A DNA stretch of 10,259 nucleotides from Clostridia bacterium (GTDB taxonomy: Bacteria > Bacillota > Clostridia > Oscillospirales > CAG-272). The stretch spans positions 1-10,259 of the forward strand of contig JAFTLM010000008.1 in NCBI GenBank assembly GCA_017455945.1, read 5' to 3'. The position numbers and the translations under genes are program-made. Numbering within the stretch: the first letter of the stretch is position 1; each line of letters begins with the position of its first letter. The notes under the pieces are model-generated. The model was not told the origin of the DNA. It worked only from the letters and a program-made list of their open reading frames with translations, and searched no databases. This document shows, one piece after another, positions 1-6,708 of the stretch.

Positions 1-1
1 A

Positions 2-1411
2 GAAAAGCATAATCGAAACGAATCGGTAACCGGTTCCGATATCGGCGATTATGAGATCGAGGACGAAAGCGAAAATATCCTTGATGAAATGATACATACA
101 GAGCAAATGGCTCTGCTCCGACGAGAGTTGGCGTTCATCAAAAGTGATTATCGCAACATTGTCGTTGCCTACTACATAGAGAACAAGAGCGTTCGTGATA
201 TAGCATTGTCGCTTTCTATTTCGATAAGCGCGGTTCAGCAAAGACTTCACCGTGCAAGAATCATATTGAAAGAAGGTATGAATATGGCAAGAGAATTTGG
301 TGTAAGAAGCTATAAGCCGGAGGAGATTGATTTCAGCTGTAGCTGTGATTCCTTTGGAGAATTTGGCCAACCGTGGACAATTCTCAACCACAAAATCTAC
401 AAAAACATTTTCCTTGAAGCCTATGGTAATCCCTCCACCGCAGAGGAGTTGTCCCTCGAACTCGGGGTGGCACTTCCTTATATGGAGGACGAGTTAAGAT
501 ATCTGGTAGAGCAGACAATGCTTGTTCGTAATGGAAACAAATATGAGACTGCTTTTCCCATCCTGAGTAGTCAGGCGCAGGAAAAAACATGGGCATACAA
601 TGACCGCATGATACCGCAGCTTACGAGGTTGTTTGCCAAGCTCATCGATGGATTTACTCAGGCCTGTGAAGCCCATGGCATCAGCTGTTTTGGAAAGTAT
701 CAAACGTACGAGGATGCTAAGTGGACGCTCTTGATGCGTGCATTTGATAGGCTCGCGTTCACTGCTTCTCCCGAGGGTTATTATAAAAAAGGCTACACCA
801 AGCGTCCCAACGGAGGATATTGGGACATCGTAGGCTATCAAAAAGCGGACATTCCCGATATTCCCTGGGTAGGCCTTCACGGTTGCCTAAAGGAGCGGAT
901 GGATCAGCCCGCTGTGTATTTCCAACAATTCAAATACAAGCATGACGATATTTGGATGAAGACCCCCGAGTATCTGACTCACGACGAGGCATTGGCCCTG
1001 AAAGCGGTTGTCGAAGGAAAGTGGGAAGCATGTGAGGCATATTGGATGGATCGTCTGCTTTCATACGGCTATATCAAAAAGACCGAGACGGGATACGAAC
1101 CTACCATCGTCGTGTTTGAACAGGGTGCAAAGGAAAGATATCTTGAATCGTTCACCGATGAAGAAAAAAAGTCGCTGATGGGTACGGCAACGGAAATCAA
1201 GAAAATGCTCCAAGAAGCCAAGGACTTCTCCCGTAAGATTATTGTGGAGGATCTTCCCGATAGCATTGCAAGCAATGAAAACTTGAGGTTTATTGCTTTT
1301 CAGGAGAACGGGGCCGATCGCCGCTATGTGCTGGAACAGGCTTTGAAAGATGGTTGGCCCATTTATGACGATAAGACCTCCCCTGTCATTGGTGCGTATA
1401 TGTATCTGTAA
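2..1411 (+). CDS. RNA polymerase sigma-70 family sigma factor with long C-terminal extension (5' end outside window)
   Basis: The frame is open from base 2 through the ATG at 89 to TAA at 1409-1411, so the gene starts upstream and 469 residues are visible; the ATG at 89 is internal. Numbering from that Met, residues about 14-65 are sigma region 4, the part that binds the promoter -35 box: IKSDYRNIVVAYY is followed by the helix-turn-helix around VRDIALSLSISISAVQQRL and RARIILKEGM. Region 2 must lie outside the window. Residues about 112-160 (NPSTAEELSLELGV, then YLVEQTMLVRNGNKYE) read as a winged helix, and about 296-344 (LTHDEALALKAV, then LLSYGYIKKTETGYE) look like a second one. Each is followed by a charged helical stretch. 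The extension's role is unknown to me; it could be a sensor or extra DNA-binding part. No membrane segment is visible and no anti-sigma gene is in view. The family call is firm; the function of the extension is open. Confidence 0.8.
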   Translation, partial: EKHNRNESVTGSDIGDYEIEDESENILDEMIHTEQMALLRRELAFIKSDYRNIVVAYYIENKSVRDIALSLSISISAVQQRLHRARIILKEGMNMAREFGVRSYKPEEIDFSCSCDSFGEFGQPWTILNHKIYKNIFLEAYGNPSTAEELSLELGVALPYMEDELRYLVEQTMLVRNGNKYETAFPILSSQAQEKTWAYNDRMIPQLTRLFAKLIDGFTQACEAHGISCFGKYQTYEDAKWTLLMRAFDRLAFTASPEGYYKKGYTKRPNGGYWDIVGYQKADIPDIPWVGLHGCLKERMDQPAVYFQQFKYKHDDIWMKTPEYLTHDEALALKAVVEGKWEACEAYWMDRLLSYGYIKKTETGYEPTIVVFEQGAKERYLESFTDEEKKSLMGTATEIKKMLQEAKDFSRKIIVEDLPDSIASNENLRFIAFQENGADRRYVLEQALKDGWPIYDDKTSPVIGAYMYL

Positions 1412-1418
1412 ATAATAC

Positions 1419-1465
1419 CGCCGAGAGTAACCATTGGGCTACTCTCGGCGCTCTCTTTTTATTTT
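1419..1465 (+). terminator. Intrinsic terminator of the sigma factor gene
   Basis: Eight bases after the stop codon there is a perfect 11-bp stem, CGCCGAGAGTA (1419-1429) with TACTCTCGGCG (1440-1450), a 10-nt loop and a pyrimidine/T-rich tail (ctctctttttatttt). The opposite strand lacks a comparable T tract, so it serves the + strand gene. Confidence 0.9.
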
Positions 1466-1505
1466 GCACAACCATCGTCGGTGGTGAGTAAGTGCGCACT
1501 AGCAG

Positions 1506-1541
1506 GAAAACCAAAAAGCCTCCCTTGTGTAAAGGGAGCCT
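1506..1541 (-). repeat. CTCCCTT/AAGGGAG hairpin, terminator-like, probable piece of an interspersed Clostridial repeat
   Basis: CTCCCTT (1520-1526) pairs with AAGGGAG (1532-1538); read on the - strand the hairpin is followed by GGCTTTTTGG, giving a terminator-like end. From memory, very similar hairpins (CTCCCTTTACACAAGGGAGG followed by T's) occur in many copies between genes of Ruminococcaceae genomes. This looks like one end of such an element, since its usual second half is not recognisable here. It could also act as a backup terminator for ymdB. A 10-bp palindrome, AGTGCGCACT, lies just upstream at 1491-1500. Confidence 0.5.
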
Positions 1542-1579
1542 CTGGCAGTAGTCGTTTGTTCAGTTAGTATTTCATTAGT

Positions 1580-1622
1580 AAAAACTGTCCTTTAGCATCC
1601 GAGGCTAATGAACGTCGGTTTT
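1580..1622 (-). terminator. Putative terminator of ymdB, possibly bidirectional
   Basis: Just past the ymdB stop, AAAACTG (1581-1587) can pair with CGGTTTT (1616-1622, one G-U) around an inner 5-bp stem TTAGC (1592-1596)/GCTAA (1604-1608). T-rich tracts lie on both sides (TTTTTACT on the - strand, TTTTCTTTTTT on the + strand). A competing 8-bp pairing also exists, TTCATTAG (1571-1578) with CTAATGAA (1605-1612). The stems are interrupted, so this is less certain than the other terminators. Confidence 0.5.
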
Positions 1623-1627
1623 CTTTT

Positions 1628-2398
1628 TTAAAATTTTACTCGCTTAACCGAGAGTGTTTTCTTTGCAAACGGTTCTATGTCGAAAATTGCTCCCTGTGCT
1701 TCTATATTCCCTTGTGCCACGGTGTATCTTTTGGGCATTTTGGTTAAAAATCTGTAGAGAACGGTATCTTTATCGACACCGAGTATGCCGTCTTTGGGTC
1801 CTGTCATACCGAGGTCGGTGATATATCCGCTTCCCGCAGGCAACACACGCTCGTCGGCTGTCTGCACGTGGGTATGTGTGCCGAAAACGGCGGTTATGCG
1901 TCCGTCAAAATGATAACCCATAGCCAGCTTTTCAGAGGTTGCCTCGGCGTGGACGTCAAGAAGTGCTATGTCGTAATTCCCTTTCTCACGCACAAGTACC
2001 GTATCCACTGCATCAAAGGGCGAGGTCAGTGAATCCATAAACACTGTACCGAGGACGTTTATGCAGAGTATTTTAAACCCGTCGGCATTAACTATCGTAT
2101 ATCCGCTTCCGGGAGCGCCCGAGGGATAATTTACGGGGCGTATCACGTTTTCGGTGCTGTCGAGAAAGTCGTAAATATCTCTGCGCCCCCAAACGTGGTT
2201 TCCCGTAGTTATAACGTCAATTCCGCAATCCAGCAGAATTTTCGCCTCGTCAAGTCCAAGACCGAAAATATCGTTCACGTTCTCGCCGTTGGCAATTACA
2301 AAATCTATTTTATTATCTTTTCTGAAATTCCAAAGGTTATTCCTCAAAAATTCTACTGTTTCAAGTCCGACGATGTCGCCCAAAGCCAAAATTCTCAT
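1628..2398 (-). CDS. ymdB: YmdB-family metallophosphoesterase (TIGR00282 type)
   Basis: This cytosolic dimetal phosphoesterase of 256 residues is close to the about 264 of Bacillus subtilis YmdB, which hydrolyses cyclic nucleotides such as cAMP and influences biofilm formation and RNA turnover. The metal ligands are at the same positions as in that protein as I recall it: D8 (LGDIVG), E39-N40 (GENVN), N67-H68 (TGNHVW), H150 (DVHAEATSEK), H175 and H177 (GTHTHVQTADERVLP). The signature YITDLGMTGPKDGILG is intact, so it should be active. The start is supported by an AAGGAA ribosome site about 8 bases upstream. The gene has its own promoter behind the glnA terminator and so looks monocistronic. 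In many Firmicutes ymdB sits next to rny (RNase Y); that neighbour is absent here. The physiological substrate in this organism cannot be read from sequence. Confidence 0.95.
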   Translation of the reverse strand: MRILALGDIVGLETVEFLRNNLWNFRKDNKIDFVIANGENVNDIFGLGLDEAKILLDCGIDVITTGNHVWGRRDIYDFLDSTENVIRPVNYPSGAPGSGYTIVNADGFKILCINVLGTVFMDSLTSPFDAVDTVLVREKGNYDIALLDVHAEATSEKLAMGYHFDGRITAVFGTHTHVQTADERVLPAGSGYITDLGMTGPKDGILGVDKDTVLYRFLTKMPKRYTVAQGNIEAQGAIFDIEPFAKKTLSVKRVKF

Positions 2399-2428
2399 TA
2401 TTACATTCCTTTCGTTTGATACCCTCTT

Positions 2429-2457
2429 ATTTTATCACACATCTCATTTTTATTCAA
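2429..2457 (-). promoter_or_regulatory. Housekeeping-type promoter of ymdB
   Basis: Read on the - strand, TTGAAT (-35, at 2452-2457) and TAAAAT (-10, at 2429-2434) are separated by exactly 17 bp, about 30 bp ahead of the ymdB start codon. It lies between the glnA terminator and ymdB, which supports independent transcription of ymdB. Confidence 0.75.
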
Positions 2458-2489
2458 TAGATTTTGAAAAAGTTGCCCATAATTTATCC

Positions 2490-2530
2490 ACAAAAGACAA
2501 AGAGCCAAACCTTGCGGTTCGGCTCTTTTG
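2490..2530 (-). terminator. Intrinsic terminator of glnA
   Basis: Seventeen bases past the glnA stop, a 13-bp stem (arms 2499-2511 and 2516-2528, one G-U when read on the - strand) is closed by a GCAA tetraloop and followed by GTCTTTTG. This is a textbook terminator in position and shape for the - strand gene. Confidence 0.9.
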
Positions 2531-2545
2531 GGTATGAAACCAAAA

Positions 2546-3970
2546 TCAAAGATTATAATATTTATCAAACTCTGCGGGATGAGGAATTTTAGACATTTCG
2601 CTGCACTCTGCACGCTTGGTTTTGATAAAGTTTTTAAGAAGCTCTTCGGGGAACACTCCGCCTGCTGTCAGGTAATCGTGGTCTGCCTCAAGAGCATCAA
2701 GAGCTTCGGGAAGAGATGTAGGAAGTCCTTTAAGCTTTGCCTTTTCCTCTTCGGGAAGGTGGAAGAGATTGAAGTCATAGGGCCCCCAGCCGTTTGCGTG
2801 AGGATCTATCTTATTCTTGATACCGTCAAGACCTGCCATAAGAATTGCCGCATAGCAGAAATAGGGATTGCAGGTAGCATCGGGGTTGCGGAGCTCAAAG
2901 CGACGCTTCTCGGGGCTCTTTGCGTATGCGGGGATTCTGATTACCGCACTTCTGTTTGAGGTTGCGTAGCCAACGGTTACGGGAGCCTCAAAGCCGGGCA
3001 CAAGTCGCTTGAAGGAGTTTGTACTGGGATTGGTAAGTGCACAGAGCGACGCAATGTGCTTAAGCAGACCGCCCATAAAGTAATGTGCTGTTTCACTGAG
3101 GTGAGCGTATCCGTTATCGTCGGAGAACACGGGCTTTCCGTCCTTCATAAGGAGCATATGCACGTGCATACCGCTGCCTGCCTCACCGTAAATGGGCTTG
3201 GGCATAAAGGTTGCGGTTTTGCCGTGTTTAAGGGCAGTATTGTGGATGATATACTTTATCATCATTGTGGCATCCGCCATATGAACGACCTCGCCAAGCT
3301 GGGGCTCTATCTCAAACTGACCCGAAGCCGCAACCTCAGGGTGGTGATAGTTTATCTCAATGCCCATATCCTTCATATGGAGGCACATTTCGCTTCTGCA
3401 CTCATAGGAAACGTCAAAGGGCTTTGCGATGTGATAGTTCTTCTGCTTGGGGACGATAACGCCCTTACCCTCAACCGCACTGTTCCAATAGGACTGCTTT
3501 GCGTCAACCGAAGACGCGATACAGTTGGGCTCAACGCTCCAGTTCACCTCGTCGAAAAGATAAAACTCAAATTCGGGAAGAATAAGCATTGTATCCGCAA
3601 CACCCATATCTTTCATAGCCTGAACAGCCGCACGAACGATATTTCTGGGGTACTGAGGAAGCGGACGGTTCTCGGGTGTATCGATAATCATTGCGTTACC
3701 CGTCATAGAAAGTGTGGGAATTTCGCAGAAGGGGTCGATAACGGCAGTATCAGGGTCGGGAATGAACACCATATCACTCTTTTCAACCACTGCGTAACCG
3801 TAGTTGGAGGCGTCAAATCCGATACCGCTCTTCATTGTATCCTCGGAAAAGTTCTCCGCAAGAATGGAAACGTGACGGTACTGGCCGTTGATATCCACCA
3901 TTTTGAAGTCAACTATCTTTATACCGTTTTCTTCAATCATTTTGAGAATGTCTTTAACTGTTTTTGCCAT
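2546..3970 (-). CDS. glnA: Type I glutamine synthetase
   Basis: The enzyme makes L-glutamine from glutamate, ammonia and ATP in the cytosol and is the central nitrogen assimilation step. The protein has 474 residues, typical for a GSI dodecamer subunit. Visible landmarks: an N-terminal beta-grasp part (DFKMVDINGQYR, 21-32), EFEFYLFD (133-140) with metal-binding Glu, MPKPIYGEAGSGMHVHM (256-272) with the ATP/metal-site residues, GFEAPVTVGYATSNRSAVIR (326-345) carrying the flap Glu328 and Arg340/345, and RRFELRNPD (356-364). I chose the ATG at 3970 because AAAGGAG sits 7 bases ahead of it. The in-frame ATG at 3997 has no ribosome site and would leave little leader after the promoter. The segment matching the adenylylation loop reads NLFHLPEEE (401-409), so Phe403 replaces the Tyr modified in enterobacterial GlnA. 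Regulation by adenylylation is therefore unlikely. No GlnR/TnrA-type operator is recognisable upstream. Confidence 0.96.
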   Translation of the reverse strand: MAKTVKDILKMIEENGIKIVDFKMVDINGQYRHVSILAENFSEDTMKSGIGFDASNYGYAVVEKSDMVFIPDPDTAVIDPFCEIPTLSMTGNAMIIDTPENRPLPQYPRNIVRAAVQAMKDMGVADTMLILPEFEFYLFDEVNWSVEPNCIASSVDAKQSYWNSAVEGKGVIVPKQKNYHIAKPFDVSYECRSEMCLHMKDMGIEINYHHPEVAASGQFEIEPQLGEVVHMADATMMIKYIIHNTALKHGKTATFMPKPIYGEAGSGMHVHMLLMKDGKPVFSDDNGYAHLSETAHYFMGGLLKHIASLCALTNPSTNSFKRLVPGFEAPVTVGYATSNRSAVIRIPAYAKSPEKRRFELRNPDATCNPYFCYAAILMAGLDGIKNKIDPHANGWGPYDFNLFHLPEEEKAKLKGLPTSLPEALDALEADHDYLTAGGVFPEELLKNFIKTKRAECSEMSKIPHPAEFDKYYNL

Positions 3971-4010
3971 ATTTTTCTCCTTTGTGGTTTTATCCATAAA
4001 CTTTCAATAA

Positions 4011-4039
4011 AGTATATCACAAAAATCTTATGTTGTCAA
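4011..4039 (-). promoter_or_regulatory. Strong housekeeping-type promoter of glnA
   Basis: On the - strand, a perfect TTGACA (4034-4039) and TATACT (4011-4016) are separated by 17 bp. Transcription should start near 4004, giving a leader of about 34 nt that includes the AAAGGAG ribosome site. The -35 box lies just beyond the stop codon of the upstream FliB-like gene, so glnA can be expressed independently of it. Confidence 0.88.
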
Positions 4040-4043
4040 GCCG

Positions 4044-4943
4044 TCAATTTATCGGAAAAGAGCTTTTTATCAAATCCGTATTATCCTCGGAATATTCTAT
4101 TTCTTCGGATAAAATTCTTGCCAACTCAAAAAAACGCTGTTCGTCGGCGTTTCGTACAATCGACGAAAGCAATCTTTCGCAGAAAAAGCAAAAGCCGAGA
4201 GAGGACCGAAAGTCTTCGTAATCCTCTGCTCCCGAGCAATGTCTGTAAACGAAATAGGCGAGTGCTCGTTCCAACATTTTGTCAGATTTTTCAGATTCAA
4301 TCAGGTCTGAACTGTAATTCAAAAACATCGCTTTATGTGATTCGTCCATATATTCAAGGCTGTTAATAAGCACTCTTGCGTGTTCGCAGTCAATCAAGCC
4401 CGGCTCCACACCAAATCGGGAATACAAAATCTCAAGCCTTTTACAATACGGCAAAGGTTTTAAAAGTATTCCGTATATTTCTTTGCGCAGGCTGACGGCA
4501 TCAAATTCGCCCTCAATCTCTTCGCCATCATCTTCGTCAAGCTCTACCATCTCGGAATATTCGTCAGATGACAGGATTATCCGACAAGCTTCCTCACAAG
4601 CCATACCAAGCCCGACTTCCCTGCCGCAGGCGGTATCGTTATAAAAACGCGGATGCTCTCTGCAAATATCACACAAATATTCTTCGCCTACGTTTATAAT
4701 TATTTCGCAAAGCCCCGATCCGTTAAGGTGAGGACATCTTTCACCTTCTCCGAGCCTGAAGTGGGGTTCGCCGCTTTCATCTATACTTTCCAATATTTTT
4801 TCGGAATACTTACATTTTAAATTGTCATATTTCTTTCTCGTTTCGCTGTCAATATCTATCTCCCAACCGATACAACAGCTGTGTCTGCATTTATCGGCAA
4901 TACAGGTAAAATCCAGATAATATTTTGGTGCAAAAAGCTTCAT
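4044..4943 (-). CDS. fliB: FliB-like lysine-N-methylase family protein (YkgJ-type cysteine cluster)
   Basis: The 299-residue protein shows the N-terminal cysteine cluster of the flagellin lysine-N-methylase family: C14, C19, C23-C24 (CRHSCCIGWEIDID), C70 (GERCPHLNGSGLC), C79, C91 and C94 (EEYLCDICREHPRFYN), plus C107, C116 and C120. In Salmonella, FliB methylates flagellin lysines, and the cluster has been reported to bind an iron-sulfur centre involved in methyl transfer from SAM. The C-terminal half is helical and poorly conserved; the protein is shorter than the roughly 400-residue enterobacterial one. No flagellar gene is in the window, so flagellin need not be the target; such homologues are common in Clostridia. 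The start is supported by AAGGG six bases upstream. A weak terminator separates it from the glycosidase gene upstream. No convincing promoter was found in the 108-bp gap; TTGTGA and CATTAT with a 16-bp spacer is the best, weak, candidate. The family is clear, the substrate unknown. Confidence 0.78.
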   Translation of the reverse strand: MKLFAPKYYLDFTCIADKCRHSCCIGWEIDIDSETRKKYDNLKCKYSEKILESIDESGEPHFRLGEGERCPHLNGSGLCEIIINVGEEYLCDICREHPRFYNDTACGREVGLGMACEEACRIILSSDEYSEMVELDEDDGEEIEGEFDAVSLRKEIYGILLKPLPYCKRLEILYSRFGVEPGLIDCEHARVLINSLEYMDESHKAMFLNYSSDLIESEKSDKMLERALAYFVYRHCSGAEDYEDFRSSLGFCFFCERLLSSIVRNADEQRFFELARILSEEIEYSEDNTDLIKSSFPIN

Positions 4944-5004
4944 AGTATACCCTTATTCTGACAAAATGGTATAATGCAACTTTTTAATGATATCACAATT
5001 CAAG

Positions 5005-5036
5005 CAAAATGTCAAATGGCAGAGATAATCTGCCTC
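5005..5036 (-). terminator. Probable terminator after the GH42-like gene
   Basis: On the - strand a perfect 6-bp stem GGCAGA/TCTGCC (5029-5034 with 5018-5023, 5-nt loop) is followed by ATTTGACATTTTG. It lies 18 bases past the glycosidase stop codon. The stem is short and the T tract broken, so termination may be partial and leave some readthrough into the FliB-like gene. Confidence 0.55.
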
Positions 5037-5051
5037 CAACCACTCTACAGA

Positions 5052-6707
5052 TCATTTTTGCCCTCTTTCAAACAAAAAGCACTTAAACTTCGGCAAGAGT
5101 GTGGGAAAGTTCACTGTCTCGCCCGTGAAAAGATCAACAAAAGAACTTTTGCCAAAGTCGGAGAAATTATATTCACCGTCCTCGGGAGTGTAAAGCATAA
5201 TATATTTTTCACTGCGATAAACCACGGCACTGCGGGACACGGGAACATCTATACCATTTTCTTTGAGCCAGGTGTGAAGCTCTGCTCCGAGTACGGGTGT
5301 TTCGGCGGTAATGCGTTTCACCGTTCTTCCCGCCATCTCGGCTTTCTTTGCACATTCGCAAGAAAGCACTGTTTCCGCAGGCTCTATGAAAATACAAACT
5401 TTATATTTGTCAAACACGGCGTCAAAATCACTTGTCAAATACATATCGCAGGGTGTTCCGCAAAGACCGATGGCACGCATTGCTCCCTGAAGCGTTGCCA
5501 TTCCGCCCGTCACTCCTTTTGTAACGGCTCTTTCATCTATAAACGCCGCCACGTCGGCGTCGGGACGGTCCATTCCGTTTTGACACAGCTCGCTCATTTT
5601 TTTCATCAGTTCCATATATTCGGGGTCACTATACCATCCGCCCCACATATCGAACCACCACATTCCGTAACCGTAAAGCATAGCACGACAAAAGCTGAGT
5701 TTGAGCTGTTCGAGGGAAACACTCTTTTCGTGTCCGTACCATATGGGAAGTGTATAATTTGGATGGTCGTGGACAGGCTTTGAAAGATGTGTACGGATAT
5801 CGTTTTCCGAAAAATACAGCTTACCGTGATGACGCACCGATGCCGTCGGAATCATTGCGTAGGGGTCTATGCCTGCCGCACGTCCGTCGGCGTATGCCAC
5901 CGGTGAGCAAAGAAAATCTATATCGTCGCAGGCAAGAATTTTACCAAGAGCGTTATGACACTCCGCTCTGCCGACAAACAAGGTATATCCGTAAAATGAA
6001 CCTACAAGCTTTTTTCGCTTTGTAAGCCTTTTGACCTCCGCGGCAAATTCGGCTATGCGGCTTGCCACCAGCTCAGACATAAAATTGTAGTAGTTTTCGG
6101 CATTTTTCTCGGCACCGTTTTTCTCGCAATAGTCAGAAAACTTTTCTTTTGCCCTTATACCGTACCCCGACTGCGGGTCTATTGAAAGCCACTCCTCGGT
6201 GTTTCCCGCCGCAAGCTGATAACCGATGACTCTATCCTTATATTTGCCGTTTTCTATATAATTCACAAGTTCGGCAAGTCTTTTCTTTACCTCGTCCGCC
6301 CAAAGGTCGGAGGCATATGAAAAGCGGTTTCGCCCGTTAAAACCCTTTTCGCAGAGCTCGTCGGGGTGAGCCTGTTCCCAGCTTTCGGGCAGGTTCATAT
6401 TAACACGCGGGAATATGTACGCATCGGGGCATGCCTCAAGAATCTGCTCAAAATTACGGTCAACGATACCGAAATCGGGTTCTTCCTTCTCAAAAATGCC
6501 CTTTTGAAACACCAACACCGGGGCTCGCTCGTTTATTGGCATTTCCGAAAAATTCAAATTTACCGAATAGAGCTTTACCCCTGCTTTAGCAAAATCCCCA
6601 TAACGGTTATTATCGGGAATATAGGTTATATAAGCCATTTCGGAAAGAGGTATTCCGTTTACAGATATGGCAGGAAGCCCGTTTATTTTTTCTGTTTTTG
6701 TAATCAT
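5052..6707 (-). CDS. GH42-like (clan GH-A) glycoside hydrolase, putative beta-galactosidase-type
   Basis: The 551-residue protein has no signal peptide or membrane segment, so it should act in the cytosol. The layout resembles GH42: a TIM barrel (about 20-370), an alpha/beta domain like the GH42 trimerisation domain (about 383-465, VAAFIDERAV then FDKYKVCIFIEP) and a small C-terminal beta domain (about 495-549). The likely acid/base is E171 or E172 in YQLAAGNTEEWLS (163-175), where GH42 has an N-E pair, and the likely nucleophile is E301 in LYFSENDIRTHL (297-308). An aromatic segment, GMWWFDMWGGWY (348-359), fits the end of the barrel. These motifs differ from textbook GH42, so it may belong to a distant or unassigned branch, and the substrate cannot be named. 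The start codon follows the murQ stop by one base, with GGAGGG inside the end of murQ, which implies translational coupling. A substrate linked to amino-sugar or peptidoglycan breakdown is an inference from that context. Confidence 0.72.
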   Translation of the reverse strand: MITKTEKINGLPAISVNGIPLSEMAYITYIPDNNRYGDFAKAGVKLYSVNLNFSEMPINERAPVLVFQKGIFEKEEPDFGIVDRNFEQILEACPDAYIFPRVNMNLPESWEQAHPDELCEKGFNGRNRFSYASDLWADEVKKRLAELVNYIENGKYKDRVIGYQLAAGNTEEWLSIDPQSGYGIRAKEKFSDYCEKNGAEKNAENYYNFMSELVASRIAEFAAEVKRLTKRKKLVGSFYGYTLFVGRAECHNALGKILACDDIDFLCSPVAYADGRAAGIDPYAMIPTASVRHHGKLYFSENDIRTHLSKPVHDHPNYTLPIWYGHEKSVSLEQLKLSFCRAMLYGYGMWWFDMWGGWYSDPEYMELMKKMSELCQNGMDRPDADVAAFIDERAVTKGVTGGMATLQGAMRAIGLCGTPCDMYLTSDFDAVFDKYKVCIFIEPAETVLSCECAKKAEMAGRTVKRITAETPVLGAELHTWLKENGIDVPVSRSAVVYRSEKYIMLYTPEDGEYNFSDFGKSSFVDLFTGETVNFPTLLPKFKCFLFERGQK

Positions 6708-6708
6708 T

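Noticed and set aside
494..880. - strand open frame of 128 codons inside the sigma factor gene
   Set aside because: Antisense shadow of a conserved coding region with no ribosome site or recognisable domain.
3056..4366. Long + strand open frame of 436 codons opposite glnA and the FliB-like gene
   Set aside because: It spans two well-supported opposite-strand genes and their intergenic promoter, has no family resemblance or ribosome site, and is rich in His and Cys as expected from antisense reading of glnA.
4974..5783. + strand open frame of 269 codons opposite the GH42-like gene, with an extended -10-like TGGTATAAT just upstream (4967-4975)
   Set aside because: No recognisable protein, no -35 box at the right distance, and complete overlap with a conserved gene; the -10-like match is probably chance in an AT-rich spacer.
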